Positions 27,351 to 36,968 of a stretch of 64,000 nucleotides of DNA are shown here, in pieces. The stretch is taken from NCBI RefSeq assembly GCF_004210215.2, contig NZ_CP067394.1, positions 558,001-622,000 on the forward strand, in the 5' to 3' direction. The notes beneath the pieces are model-generated. The model was not told the origin of the DNA, made no database searches, and saw nothing but the letters and a program-made list of their open reading frames with translations. Position 1 is the stretch's first letter. Each line of letters opens with the position of its first letter. Both the position numbers and the translations under genes were made by a program. Source of the DNA: Cryobacterium sp. SO1 (GTDB taxonomy: Bacteria > Actinomycetota > Actinomycetes > Actinomycetales > Microbacteriaceae).

Positions 27351-28318
27351 CGAATACGCCTGCCGAAAAAGTCGTGGTCGTGGTCGTGGCCTTCAACCGG
27401 CGTGACCTGCTCCTGGAAAGCCTGGCCGCCTTGGCCGGTCAGACCCGGCGGCCCGACGAGGTGCTGGTGATCGACAACGCCTCCACCGACGGCACGGCCG
27501 AGTCCGTTCGAGCGGCGCACCCCGAGGTGACCCTAGTGGTGCTCGAACGCAACACCGGCGGCGCCGGCGGTTTCACGGCCGGCCTGGCCGAAGCCGTAGG
27601 TCCGCTCGGAGCCGACCTAGTCTGGCTGATGGACGACGACACCGTCCCCACCGAGACCGCACTCGCCGAACTCCTGATCGCACGCGCACACGCTCCGGCG
27701 ACCACCAGGATCCTCGCGTCGACGGTACATTGGACCGACGGCCGAGAACACCCGATGAACATGCCGCGGGCACGGCCGTTCGCCTCGCGTCGCTCCCTGG
27801 AGCGCGCCCGCCAGTTCGACTGCTACCCGGTCCGGTCGGCGTCGTTCGTCTCGGTCATGATCGATGCGCGCGCCATCCGGGAGCACGGCCTGCCGGTCGC
27901 CGCGTACTTCCTCTGGAACGACGACTTCGAGTACACCGCCCGCATCCTGCGCGGGGCGACGGGGTACATCTGCCGACGCAGCATCGTCGTGCACAAGACC
28001 AAGGTCTTCGGATCGACGAACATCGACCCCGGACCGCGCTTCCGGTTGGAGGTGCGTAACAAGCTATGGCTGCTGCGCCTCTCACCGGCACTGTCCGGCT
28101 TCGAACGGCTGATCTACGCCGGGGCGACGGCACGCAACTGGGTGAGCACCTTCGTGCACTCCGCAGACCGGGCCACGCTTCGGCAGGGCCTGCGGGACGG
28201 CCTGCGCGAAGGGCTCACTAGCCGGCCGGCCACGAATGCGGAGGTGCTGGCCGGGTTCGGCCGGGTGAGCGAATCCGTCGCGGCCGCGGAGACCGGGCGG
28301 GCCGGGGCATCGTCGTGA
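27347..28318 (+). CDS. GT2 glycosyltransferase, GlfT1-like
   Basis: 323 residues. GT-A domain with VVVVVAFNRRDLLLESLAAL, VIDNASTDGTAESV, the NTGGAGGFTAGL motif and WLMDDDTVP (metal site), then FLWNDDFEYTARI. This pattern is characteristic of galactofuranosyl/rhamnosyl transferases such as mycobacterial GlfT1. With the UDP-galactopyranose mutase three genes downstream, a galactofuranose transfer role is likely. Similar to the gene at 33380. Coupled to its neighbours by 4-bp overlaps on both sides. Confidence 0.87.
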   Translation: MTNTPAEKVVVVVVAFNRRDLLLESLAALAGQTRRPDEVLVIDNASTDGTAESVRAAHPEVTLVVLERNTGGAGGFTAGLAEAVGPLGADLVWLMDDDTVPTETALAELLIARAHAPATTRILASTVHWTDGREHPMNMPRARPFASRRSLERARQFDCYPVRSASFVSVMIDARAIREHGLPVAAYFLWNDDFEYTARILRGATGYICRRSIVVHKTKVFGSTNIDPGPRFRLEVRNKLWLLRLSPALSGFERLIYAGATARNWVSTFVHSADRATLRQGLRDGLREGLTSRPATNAEVLAGFGRVSESVAAAETGRAGASS

Positions 28319-29160
28319 CGAGTTCTGACCTGCCCTTTTCCTTGCTGCTGCCCGTCTACCTGGGGGACCGTCCCGAGTACTTCACCCGGGCGTTCTCCAG
28401 CGCCGTCACCGACCAGACCCGTCGTCCGACCGAGGTGGTCCTGGTGCGGGACGGACCGATCAGCCCCGCGCTGGCCGAGGCTATCGATACCGCCATCAAT
28501 GCCTCCCCGGTAATGGTTCGCCGCGTCGACCTGGACGTGAACGTGGGCCTGGCCGTCGCGCTCACCCGCGGGCTTGCCGCCTGCCGGTTCGACGTGGTCG
28601 CGCGCATGGACGCCGACGACATCTCGCTGCCGGAACGATTCGCCAGGCAGTTGCCCGCGATCGAAGAGGGCTGTGACCTGGTCGGCACGGGCATGCTCGA
28701 ATTCAACGAGCTCGACAAGATTCTCGGCCGCCGGGTGCCGCCGGTCGGGCAGGTGGAAATCACCCGCCAGGCCCGATTCCGTGACCCGTTCAACCACCCC
28801 ACCGTCGTGTACCGCAAGTCGGCCGTGGAGGCCTCCGGCGGGTACCGTCATCTTCCGTTGATGGAGGACTACTGGTTGTTCGCCCGGATGATAATGGCCG
28901 GTGCCACCGTGCGAAACCTGCCCGAACCCCTGGTCATGTACAGGGTCGACTCCGGTGCCTACAACCGGCGCGGTGGCTTGTCCCTGTTCCGGAGCGAACT
29001 GGCCCTGCAGCGCCGGCTCCTGGCCGACGGGTTCGTCACCCCCGGCCAGTTCCTGCGCAACGTCATCGTGCGCGGCGGATACCGCTTCGTTCCCGTCGTC
29101 ATCCGCCGAGCGGTGTACCGCCAAATGGCCGTGAGCAAGCACACAGACACGCCCCAGTAG
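28315..29160 (+). CDS. GT2 family glycosyltransferase
   Basis: 281 residues with a GTG start overlapping the previous stop (GTGA). GT-A domain: FSLLLPVYLGDRPEYFTRAF, VVLVRDGPIS, NVGLAVALTRGL, ARMDADDISLPERFARQL (DxD) and FNHPTVVYRKSAV. Resembles rhamnosyl/galactosyltransferases of capsule loci. Cytoplasmic. Precedes the UDP-galactopyranose mutase. Confidence 0.87.
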   Translation: MTSSDLPFSLLLPVYLGDRPEYFTRAFSSAVTDQTRRPTEVVLVRDGPISPALAEAIDTAINASPVMVRRVDLDVNVGLAVALTRGLAACRFDVVARMDADDISLPERFARQLPAIEEGCDLVGTGMLEFNELDKILGRRVPPVGQVEITRQARFRDPFNHPTVVYRKSAVEASGGYRHLPLMEDYWLFARMIMAGATVRNLPEPLVMYRVDSGAYNRRGGLSLFRSELALQRRLLADGFVTPGQFLRNVIVRGGYRFVPVVIRRAVYRQMAVSKHTDTPQ

Positions 29161-29193
29161 GATCGAAGTTTGGTCCGAAGTGGCCGGGCGTAA

Positions 29194-30375
<1,182 letters not shown>

Positions 30376-30402
30376 CCCGGCCGCGCCACACGGAAGACTG
30401 AC

Positions 30403-31626
30403 GTGTCCGGAACCTCCCTCGCCGATACTCCGGTCGGCGCCGCCCCCATCAGGCAGATCCATGCGCTGACCGGTGTGCGGATCCTCGCCGCGCTCTGGGT
30501 GGTGCTGTTCCACATCCGGTTCAGCATCGCCGCCGAGTTCCCGGCGGTCTACGCCGCCTTCGCTCCGATCATCACCCACGGCGATTACGGCGTGGACCTG
30601 TTCTTCATCCTCAGCGGCTACGTCATCACGCTGAACTACGGGCGGAAGATGGGCGGCTCCCTCGACCGCAAGGCGAGCGTCAAGTTCTGGTGGGCGCGAC
30701 TGTCCAGGATCTGGCCGGCGTACTTCGTCATGCTGGCCTTCGTCTCGGTGTGGCACGGCAGCTTCCTGATCTTCGGCGCCACGGATCCGGTCGCGCCGCG
30801 GGATTTCAGCGTGTGGAGTTTCCTTCGCCAGTCGACCCTCGTCGTGCAGTGGACCGAAGCCGACTTCAACAGGCTGACCTGGAACGGCGCCGCCTGGTCG
30901 GTGTCCGTCGAAGCGCTCGCCTACCTGCTCTTCCCGGTCCTGGCCCTGCTGCTCTTCCGCCTGTCCAGGGTGCTCGGTTCCCGCGGCCTGGGGATCCTCG
31001 CGGTGCTCACCGTGATGCCGGTGGTGTTGTTCGCCCTCGCGCTCGGATCGTTGTACGCCCCCTGGATGTGGCTGATCCGCATCCTCTGCGAGTTTGTAGC
31101 CGGCGGATTGCTGTTCTACGCACTTGAGCGGGTACAGAATCGGCCGGGTGCGCAGCGCATCGCGAATTGGCTGGCGCCGGCCCTGATTGTTGTGGTGCTG
31201 ATCGTCGCGTACCTGCTCAACGGCCGGGTGAACGAGCGCTGGGGCGTGCTCGTGGTCCCCGCCCTGCTGGTCTTCGTCGGCGCGATCGTGGTGGGTCGCG
31301 AGGGCCTCATACGCCTCCTCGGCCACCGCTGGCTGGTGATCGGCGGGATGGCGTCCTACAGCGTGTATCTGGTGCATATGCCACTGATTGAAATCGTCTG
31401 GACGGCCCAGGAAAGGCTGCCGTTCCTGGCGCAAGGTACACTTGCGAGCAAGATCCTCATCTTCCTGGTTCCGGCGCTTGCCACGATTTTCGGCTTCGTC
31501 CTGTGGAAGTGGGTCGAGGAGCCTGCCCGTCGCGCCATGCGGCGCATGTCCCTCCAGAACATCCCCGAACGCGCCGTTGACGACGTGCCCATCAAACAGG
31601 CCGGCATCGAGGCACCACGTGCTTGA
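30403..31626 (+). CDS. acyltransferase family 3 (OafA/YrhL-like) membrane protein
   Basis: 407 residues, GTG start. About ten hydrophobic helices. Family motifs: IHALTGVRILAALWVVLFHIRF (near residue 21, with the catalytic-type His of WVVLFH), FFILSGYVITLNYGRK, WWARLSRIWPAYF and a C-terminal SYSVYLVHMPLIE. These enzymes O-acylate extracellular sugars (acetyl or succinyl). Likely modifies the glycan made by the neighbours. The next gene begins just after its stop. Confidence 0.88.
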   Translation: MSGTSLADTPVGAAPIRQIHALTGVRILAALWVVLFHIRFSIAAEFPAVYAAFAPIITHGDYGVDLFFILSGYVITLNYGRKMGGSLDRKASVKFWWARLSRIWPAYFVMLAFVSVWHGSFLIFGATDPVAPRDFSVWSFLRQSTLVVQWTEADFNRLTWNGAAWSVSVEALAYLLFPVLALLLFRLSRVLGSRGLGILAVLTVMPVVLFALALGSLYAPWMWLIRILCEFVAGGLLFYALERVQNRPGAQRIANWLAPALIVVVLIVAYLLNGRVNERWGVLVVPALLVFVGAIVVGREGLIRLLGHRWLVIGGMASYSVYLVHMPLIEIVWTAQERLPFLAQGTLASKILIFLVPALATIFGFVLWKWVEEPARRAMRRMSLQNIPERAVDDVPIKQAGIEAPRA

Positions 31627-31709
31627 TCCGGCCGGCTGCGGGAATCGATGGCGCCACCACCGAGCATCTGTTTCTGCCAGCCAAGCGAAGTGAAAGTATC
31701 CTCTTCACC

Positions 31710-33392
31710 ATGTCTGACCTCCTCACGACGGCCTTCGGCCGCCCCGCATTGTTCAGCGCCGACCTGTCAGCCCAAGCGGCCGAGCAGCTCGGGTCTGCGC
31801 TGACCGAACGCCAGTTGGCGCTGCTGGTCTCGGCGGCGAATTTCCATGCTCTCGATAATCCGGGCGTTCTCCTGCGCATCGTGGTGCACATCGCCCGCCC
31901 CGGTGACATGGCGCACCTCACGGATGCCGGAACCCGGCACCAGAAGGTCTGCGCCGAAGCCCGCAAGGTGGCCGAGTTCAGCATCGTGAGCACGGTGGCC
32001 GGCTCGCCGCACCCGCACTACACGCACCACCGAAAGGGCTGGCTGGGCGACCCGGAGACCGGTGTGCGCAACATCGTCCTCGATCCGGAACGCGAACCAG
32101 GCACCGCTGCTGTGGTCGGCCGGGCCAGCCTGTACTGGCGACTGCGCGGAGGAATCGAACGGCGGTACCCGTTCGAATACGACCGGTTGCGACAGTGGCT
32201 GCTTCGCGGACGCGAGTCCTCGCTGAACTCCCTCGTCGTGGAGCGCCGGGTCGTAGACCTGACCGGCGTGCCGACCGGCGGAACCGGAGCAGAACGCGAA
32301 CCTGCCGTCATCTTCGGCCTGCACTGGCTCGAACTGGGCGGGGCAGAGCGCTGGGCGATGGAGTCAATCGCCCTCGCCCGAGCCAGGGGCCTGCGCCCCA
32401 TTGTCATCACCGACGTGCCGTCCACGCACCCGTGGATCACCCGGGCCGAGCTGGACGGCGCCATCGTCCTCGCGCTCACCCACCCCGTCGAACAGCCCGA
32501 ACACTCCGAGCCGGTGCTCGAAGCCCTCGCCACGAACTTCGACATCCGCGGGGTATTCGTGCACCACAGCCGGTGGCTGTACGATCGGCTGCCCTGGCTG
32601 CGCGCCCGAATCCCCGGCGTGCACGTTGCCTCGACCCACCACATCCTTGAGTACAACGGCGGCGGCTACCCGGCGATCGGCGCGGCACTCGACGAGCACA
32701 TCGAGGTGCACCACGTGATCTCGCCGCAGCTGCAGGACTGGTTCGTTCGCGTGCAGGGCGTCGAGCCGGCGAAGGTGGCGCTGGCGCCCCTGATCGGCCT
32801 GACAACGACGGGTTCGGTCGCCGAGGAGGCTCGTGCACGCGTCGACGAGTCCGTTCTCACGCTGGGCTTCATCGGCCGCTTCGCCGCGCAAAAGCGCCCC
32901 TACCTGTTCACCAAGCTGGTCAGGGAGCTCCAGGATGTCGAGGGGCTGACCATACGAGTGGTGATCCAGGGCGGCGGCGAACTCGAGCATTTTGTCCGAC
33001 GGGACATCGACGGACACAATCTGTCCGGCCTCGTCGAATGGGTGGACGAGGCGGCCCCGGTGAGCAACACCCTCGCGCGGATCGACTGCCTCGTGCTGAG
33101 CTCGCAGAACGAGGGACTCACCCTCACCACGCTGGAGGCACTGGCAGCAGGCGTGCCGGTGATCTCTACCGATGTCGGTTCCCAGCGCACGGTCATCGTG
33201 CCCGACGCCCTCGTCTCCCGCGATCCCGGGCTGTTCCTCACGGAGGCGAGCGACATCGTCACGCGGATGGCTCTGTCAGAGGAGTATCGCGCAGATGTCT
33301 GGCGCCGAGAGGTCGCCCTTGCCCAGGAATTCACCGAGTACGAAAGCGCCCATGATTGGGCCGGAAAGTTGTTCGAGAAATGGATCAAGTAA
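31710..33392 (+). CDS. GT4-like glycosyltransferase with a long N-terminal region
   Basis: 560 residues from the ATG at 31710; the frame opens further upstream at a TTG (31623), but the ATG has GTGAAAG upstream. The C-terminal part is a GT-B domain: GLHWLELGGAERWAMESI (about residue 209), FIGRFAAQKRPYLF, VIQGGGELEHF, and CLVLSSQNEGLTLTTLEAL with the EX7E-like donor motif. The first 200 residues (LTERQLALLVSAANFHALDN, then RQWLLRGRESSLN) match nothing I recognise. Lies between the acyltransferase and a GlfT1-like gene, which starts inside its last codons. Confidence 0.8.
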   Translation: MSDLLTTAFGRPALFSADLSAQAAEQLGSALTERQLALLVSAANFHALDNPGVLLRIVVHIARPGDMAHLTDAGTRHQKVCAEARKVAEFSIVSTVAGSPHPHYTHHRKGWLGDPETGVRNIVLDPEREPGTAAVVGRASLYWRLRGGIERRYPFEYDRLRQWLLRGRESSLNSLVVERRVVDLTGVPTGGTGAEREPAVIFGLHWLELGGAERWAMESIALARARGLRPIVITDVPSTHPWITRAELDGAIVLALTHPVEQPEHSEPVLEALATNFDIRGVFVHHSRWLYDRLPWLRARIPGVHVASTHHILEYNGGGYPAIGAALDEHIEVHHVISPQLQDWFVRVQGVEPAKVALAPLIGLTTTGSVAEEARARVDESVLTLGFIGRFAAQKRPYLFTKLVRELQDVEGLTIRVVIQGGGELEHFVRRDIDGHNLSGLVEWVDEAAPVSNTLARIDCLVLSSQNEGLTLTTLEALAAGVPVISTDVGSQRTVIVPDALVSRDPGLFLTEASDIVTRMALSEEYRADVWRREVALAQEFTEYESAHDWAGKLFEKWIK

Positions 33393-34288
33393 GCGCTGTC
33401 GTTGTCACCTTCAACAGGCTCGCAAAGCTCAAGACGGTGATCGCCTCCATCGAAGCCCAGACATTCGCGCCCACCCGCCTCATCATCGTGGACAACGCGT
33501 CGACCGACGGCACCGCGGAGTACCTCGGCCAGCTGACGACCCGCATCCCACTCGAGGTGATGTCCCTGCCCACGAACACCGGCGGCGCCGGCGGATTCTC
33601 GGCCGGAATGGAACGCGGCTACGAGCTCGGCGCGGATTTCGTCTGGATCATGGACGACGACTGCTACCCGCAGCCTGACGCCCTCGAGAAGCTGCGTGAC
33701 GGTTTCGCCAACGCCGTCGCGGAGCTCGGTCCTGATGTGCCGTTCTCCTGCTCGCTGGTGAACTACATCGACGGTGCCATCTGCGAGATGAACAACCCCG
33801 AGCCCACCTGGGACTGGGCCAGACTCGTATCCAAGGGCCAGCGTTCCGTGATGGTCAAGAGCTGTTCCTTCGTGTCTGTGCTCATCCCCCGCTGGGTGAT
33901 CGAGAAGCACGGCCTGCCGTACTCGGAGTACTTCATCTGGTTCGACGACCACGAATACACCCTGCGCATCACCCGCACCTGCCCGGGCGTTCAGGTCCTC
34001 GACAGTGTTGTGGTGCACGACATGGGCGACAACAAGGGCGTCAACTTCGGCCTGATCGACGACGCCAATGCGTGGAAATTCGCCTACGGCATCCGCAACG
34101 AGGCGTCGTTCAGGCTGCACCACCAGAGTCTCTTCGCGTACCTGTACCTGTGCGCCCGGGTGGCGCTGATGATGCGACGCGGCCGGGTCGCCGGTTCGCT
34201 GCAGCGCCGGATGTACGGCCGCCTCCTGGCCGGAATCAGGTTCAATCCGGCGATCGCGTTCCCCCTGACATCACCTCAGCAGGGCTGA
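33380..34288 (+). CDS. GT2 glycosyltransferase, GlfT1-like, second copy
   Basis: 302 residues from the ATG at 33380, which overlaps the end of the previous gene by 13 bp. GT-A domain: SAVVVTFNRLAKLKTVIAS, IVDNASTDGTAEYL, NTGGAGGFSAGMERGYELG and WIMDDDCYPQP, then YFIWFDDHEYTLRI. It shares the NTGGAGGF and MDDD blocks with the gene at 27347, so the pair may act in sequence (first and later Galf or Rha residues). Last gene of the plus-strand operon, followed by a GC-rich hairpin. Confidence 0.87.
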   Translation: MDQVSAVVVTFNRLAKLKTVIASIEAQTFAPTRLIIVDNASTDGTAEYLGQLTTRIPLEVMSLPTNTGGAGGFSAGMERGYELGADFVWIMDDDCYPQPDALEKLRDGFANAVAELGPDVPFSCSLVNYIDGAICEMNNPEPTWDWARLVSKGQRSVMVKSCSFVSVLIPRWVIEKHGLPYSEYFIWFDDHEYTLRITRTCPGVQVLDSVVVHDMGDNKGVNFGLIDDANAWKFAYGIRNEASFRLHHQSLFAYLYLCARVALMMRRGRVAGSLQRRMYGRLLAGIRFNPAIAFPLTSPQQG

Positions 34289-34311
34289 TCGGGCCCCTGC
34301 CGGGAAATCTT

Positions 34312-34336
34312 CCCCGGCGCGTCTGCTGCGCCGGGG
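34312..34336 (+). terminator. GC-rich hairpin after the glycosyltransferase operon
   Basis: CCCCGGCGC (34312-34320) pairs perfectly with GCGCCGGGG (34328-34336) around a 7-nt loop, 24 nt after the stop at 34288. No T-run, as is common for actinobacterial terminators. Confidence 0.6.
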
Positions 34337-34464
34337 GCAAGGATGCGATCTAATAAGTACGCGGGACGTGATGCGTTCGGTGGCCTGGGGGGTTTTCTGA
34401 CGTCCTGATCTGTCGGTGCGGTGTGCCTGTTGACTGTCGCCGGCAAACGTAGGGAACCCCGATC

Positions 34465-36786
34465 ATGACCGCACTGACACCCAACGCTCCGTTGCGCCGG
34501 AGGTGGAGGGCCCTCGCAGCCTCGGCCTTGGCCGTGCTCCTGCTGGCCCCGCTGCTTACCTTCTTCCAGGCGCCCGTGAGTGCACAGGCGGCGTCCGCGT
34601 CATTCAACGCAGGAAACATCATCTCCGATGCGGTTTTCTATAACTCGAAGTCGATGTCGGTCGGTCAGGTCCAAGCGTTCCTGAATTCCAAGGTTGCCAC
34701 CTGCCGCTCGGGCTACACGTGCCTCAAGGATTACCGCTCGGATTCCGCCTTCAAGCCGGCCCAGGCCGCCGGCTGCGCCGTTTACCCCGGTCCGGCAAGC
34801 CAGAGTGCCGCTGAGATCATCTGGCAGGTCGCCTCGGTGTGCGGCGTCAACCCTCAGGTGTTGCTTGTCCTGCTCGAGAAGGAACAAGGCCTGGTCTCCG
34901 ACACCTGGCCAACGGCCCGGCAGTACCGGTCGGCAACCGGATACGCCTGCCCGGACACGGCCGATTGCGACCCCAGCTACTACGGGCTGTTCAATCAGCT
35001 GTACCAGGCGGCTTTCCAGTACAAGAAGTACCAGGCCACACCGTCTGGACGGAACTTCGTCGCCGGCCGGTGGAACACCATCCAGTGGAGTCCCAACGGC
35101 GCCTGTGGCTCCTCTCAGGTGTACATCGAAAACCAGGCTACGGCCGGTCTGTACAACTACACCCCGTACCGGCCGAACTCCGCGGCCCTGGCCAATATGT
35201 ACGGCACCGGCGACGGATGCTCGGCCTACGGCAACCGCAACTTCTTCCGGATGTTCTCCGATTGGTTCGGCAGCACGACCGGCGGCGGCGACTTCGCCCG
35301 CACGTCTGACAACGCGTCGCTGTACCTGCTCTCCGGCGGGGTCAAATACCCCGTCGGTTCCATGGGCGTCTACAACCAGCTGGCCGCACTCGGCCCCGTC
35401 CAGATCGTGTCAACGAACTACCTGAACAGCTTCGCGACATCGTCGGTGCAGGCCAGCACTCTGGTGCGTGACTCGACGACGGGTGATGTCTTCTACTTCC
35501 AGAAGGGGCAACGGCACCGTTTCCCCAGCTGTGACATGGCAGCAGCGTATGGGCTAAGCTGTGGCGCCGTCACCAACTTGAGTCCATCCCAGATTTCGAA
35601 GCTGCCGGCCGGTGCCGACATGTCCAACTTCTTCGTCGTCGACTCGAGCACGGTCTACGTCCGCACAGCGCAGGGCAAGAGTCCGATCACCGAGTGGGCC
35701 ACCGTGCTGAAGCTGAACGGCGGTGCGGTGCCGTACGTCGCCGTGATGTCGCCGACGGCGGCCGCGGCGCTGCCGCAGCTGAAGACGATTCTGCGGCCCC
35801 TCGGTTTGTTCAAGTCGGTCGAGTCGCCCAGCGTGTTCATGATCGACGGTTATGACCAGAAGAGGCCGGTCCCCAGCTTCGGTCTGGCCGCCGAATTCGG
35901 CTCCACCGGCTATCAAACCGTTCCCAAGAAGCTCCTCGACGCCTACGCAACGGGCAGCGCGTTGACGCAGGTCGTCAACTGCGCGGCCAAGCCGTACATC
36001 GTGGCCAGCGGCAGCCGGTACGAGTTGCAGGCAGGGTCGGCCGCGGTGGGCCTGCTGGCCAGCGACGTGTCCGATACCTCCTGCAAGCAGCTCAGGGTGG
36101 GCGCGGCCATCCCCGGCCAGGTGTTCGTGATCGGTGCCGGCAGCCCGGTGGTCTACGGGATCAGGTCGGGCACGGCCTCCGCCGTTCCCACCTGGTCGGC
36201 CCTGGTCGCCCTCAACGGCGGTTCGACGCCGCAGATCCTGTCGCTCACGGCGGAAACCCTGAAGAGGATCCCGGTCGGCGCTCCCTACCTGGCACCGGCG
36301 TCGGTGGCGCGTACGGCGGGGAACCCCACGATCTACCTGATCGACGGCGCTGACCGGAAGGTCGCCGTGGCGTCCTTCGCCACGACGGCCGCCCTCGGGG
36401 TGAAATCGTGGTCGACGGCGTCCGACCAGTCCATGGCGAAGTACACCGCGACGACCACGCTGACCCGGCTGGTGACCTGCAACGGCGCCAACTACTTCGC
36501 CGCCGGCGGCCGCCTGAACGTCCTGGCCGGAACGGCTGCGACCGGAATGGCCGCCACCGAGCTCAGGTCGGGAACCTGCAGCGTCTTGACGAAGACGTCG
36601 ACGCCGCTGGCGCGGGTCTTTGTCAAGACGGCCAACGAGTCGACCGTCTACGTCATCGAATCGGGCACGCGCCGGCCGATCTCCTCCTGGAGCAAGGCCG
36701 TCGAGCTCAACGGTGGCCCGTCGGTGACGGTGCTGGTTGACGCCAAGAACGGGCTGTCCGACATCCCCGTGGGTCCCGGCATCTAG
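34465..36786 (+). CDS. secreted protein with lysozyme-like N-terminal domain and nine C-terminal repeats
   Basis: 773 residues. Signal peptide: RRRWRALAAS then a hydrophobic core to about residue 40 (VSAQAAS cleavage region). Residues 45-270 form one domain with several Cys (80, 86, 104, 126, 162, 168, 214, 252) and VNPQVLLVLLEKEQGLVS (128-145), where Glu138 or Glu140 sits as in goose-lysozyme-like folds. From 284 to 770 there are nine repeats of 50-60 residues, each with a strand like TIYLIDGADRKVAVASF. It is exported and probably binds or remodels cell wall or surface glycan. Exact function unknown. Flanked by a GC hairpin at each end. Confidence 0.75.
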   Translation: MTALTPNAPLRRRWRALAASALAVLLLAPLLTFFQAPVSAQAASASFNAGNIISDAVFYNSKSMSVGQVQAFLNSKVATCRSGYTCLKDYRSDSAFKPAQAAGCAVYPGPASQSAAEIIWQVASVCGVNPQVLLVLLEKEQGLVSDTWPTARQYRSATGYACPDTADCDPSYYGLFNQLYQAAFQYKKYQATPSGRNFVAGRWNTIQWSPNGACGSSQVYIENQATAGLYNYTPYRPNSAALANMYGTGDGCSAYGNRNFFRMFSDWFGSTTGGGDFARTSDNASLYLLSGGVKYPVGSMGVYNQLAALGPVQIVSTNYLNSFATSSVQASTLVRDSTTGDVFYFQKGQRHRFPSCDMAAAYGLSCGAVTNLSPSQISKLPAGADMSNFFVVDSSTVYVRTAQGKSPITEWATVLKLNGGAVPYVAVMSPTAAAALPQLKTILRPLGLFKSVESPSVFMIDGYDQKRPVPSFGLAAEFGSTGYQTVPKKLLDAYATGSALTQVVNCAAKPYIVASGSRYELQAGSAAVGLLASDVSDTSCKQLRVGAAIPGQVFVIGAGSPVVYGIRSGTASAVPTWSALVALNGGSTPQILSLTAETLKRIPVGAPYLAPASVARTAGNPTIYLIDGADRKVAVASFATTAALGVKSWSTASDQSMAKYTATTTLTRLVTCNGANYFAAGGRLNVLAGTAATGMAATELRSGTCSVLTKTSTPLARVFVKTANESTVYVIESGTRRPISSWSKAVELNGGPSVTVLVDAKNGLSDIPVGPGI

Positions 36787-36804
36787 CAGGTCGCACTGCA
36801 CCGT

Positions 36805-36840
36805 CAAGAGCCCCGGCTGGATTTCCAGCCGGGGCTCTTG
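36805..36840 (+). terminator. strong hairpin terminator after the secreted repeat protein
   Basis: A perfect 16-bp stem (36805-36820 with 36825-36840, core AGAGCCCCGGCTGG) closed by an ATTT loop, 18 nt after the stop at 36786. The opposing gene ends at 36969, so it may also stop transcription from that side. No T-tract follows. Confidence 0.85.
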
Positions 36841-36968
36841 CGTGCCCGCACCGCTGTCGCGCACCCGGCAGCACTGTCGCGCGAGGGCCGTGCCGCGGCG
36901 CGCAACACCCGCAGAGAGGCGCCTCGCCCGCGTATTGCGAGCCAGTGGGAACGACCGGTGCTACCGCG

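Noticed and set aside
35554..36864. Minus-strand frame of 436 codons opposite the repeat protein
   Set aside because: Antisense shadow; its end also covers the terminator hairpin, and the plus strand has a signal peptide and repeats.
36852..36890. Short repeats of CTGTCGCGC after the terminator
   Set aside because: Only two imperfect copies in GC-rich DNA; expected by chance.
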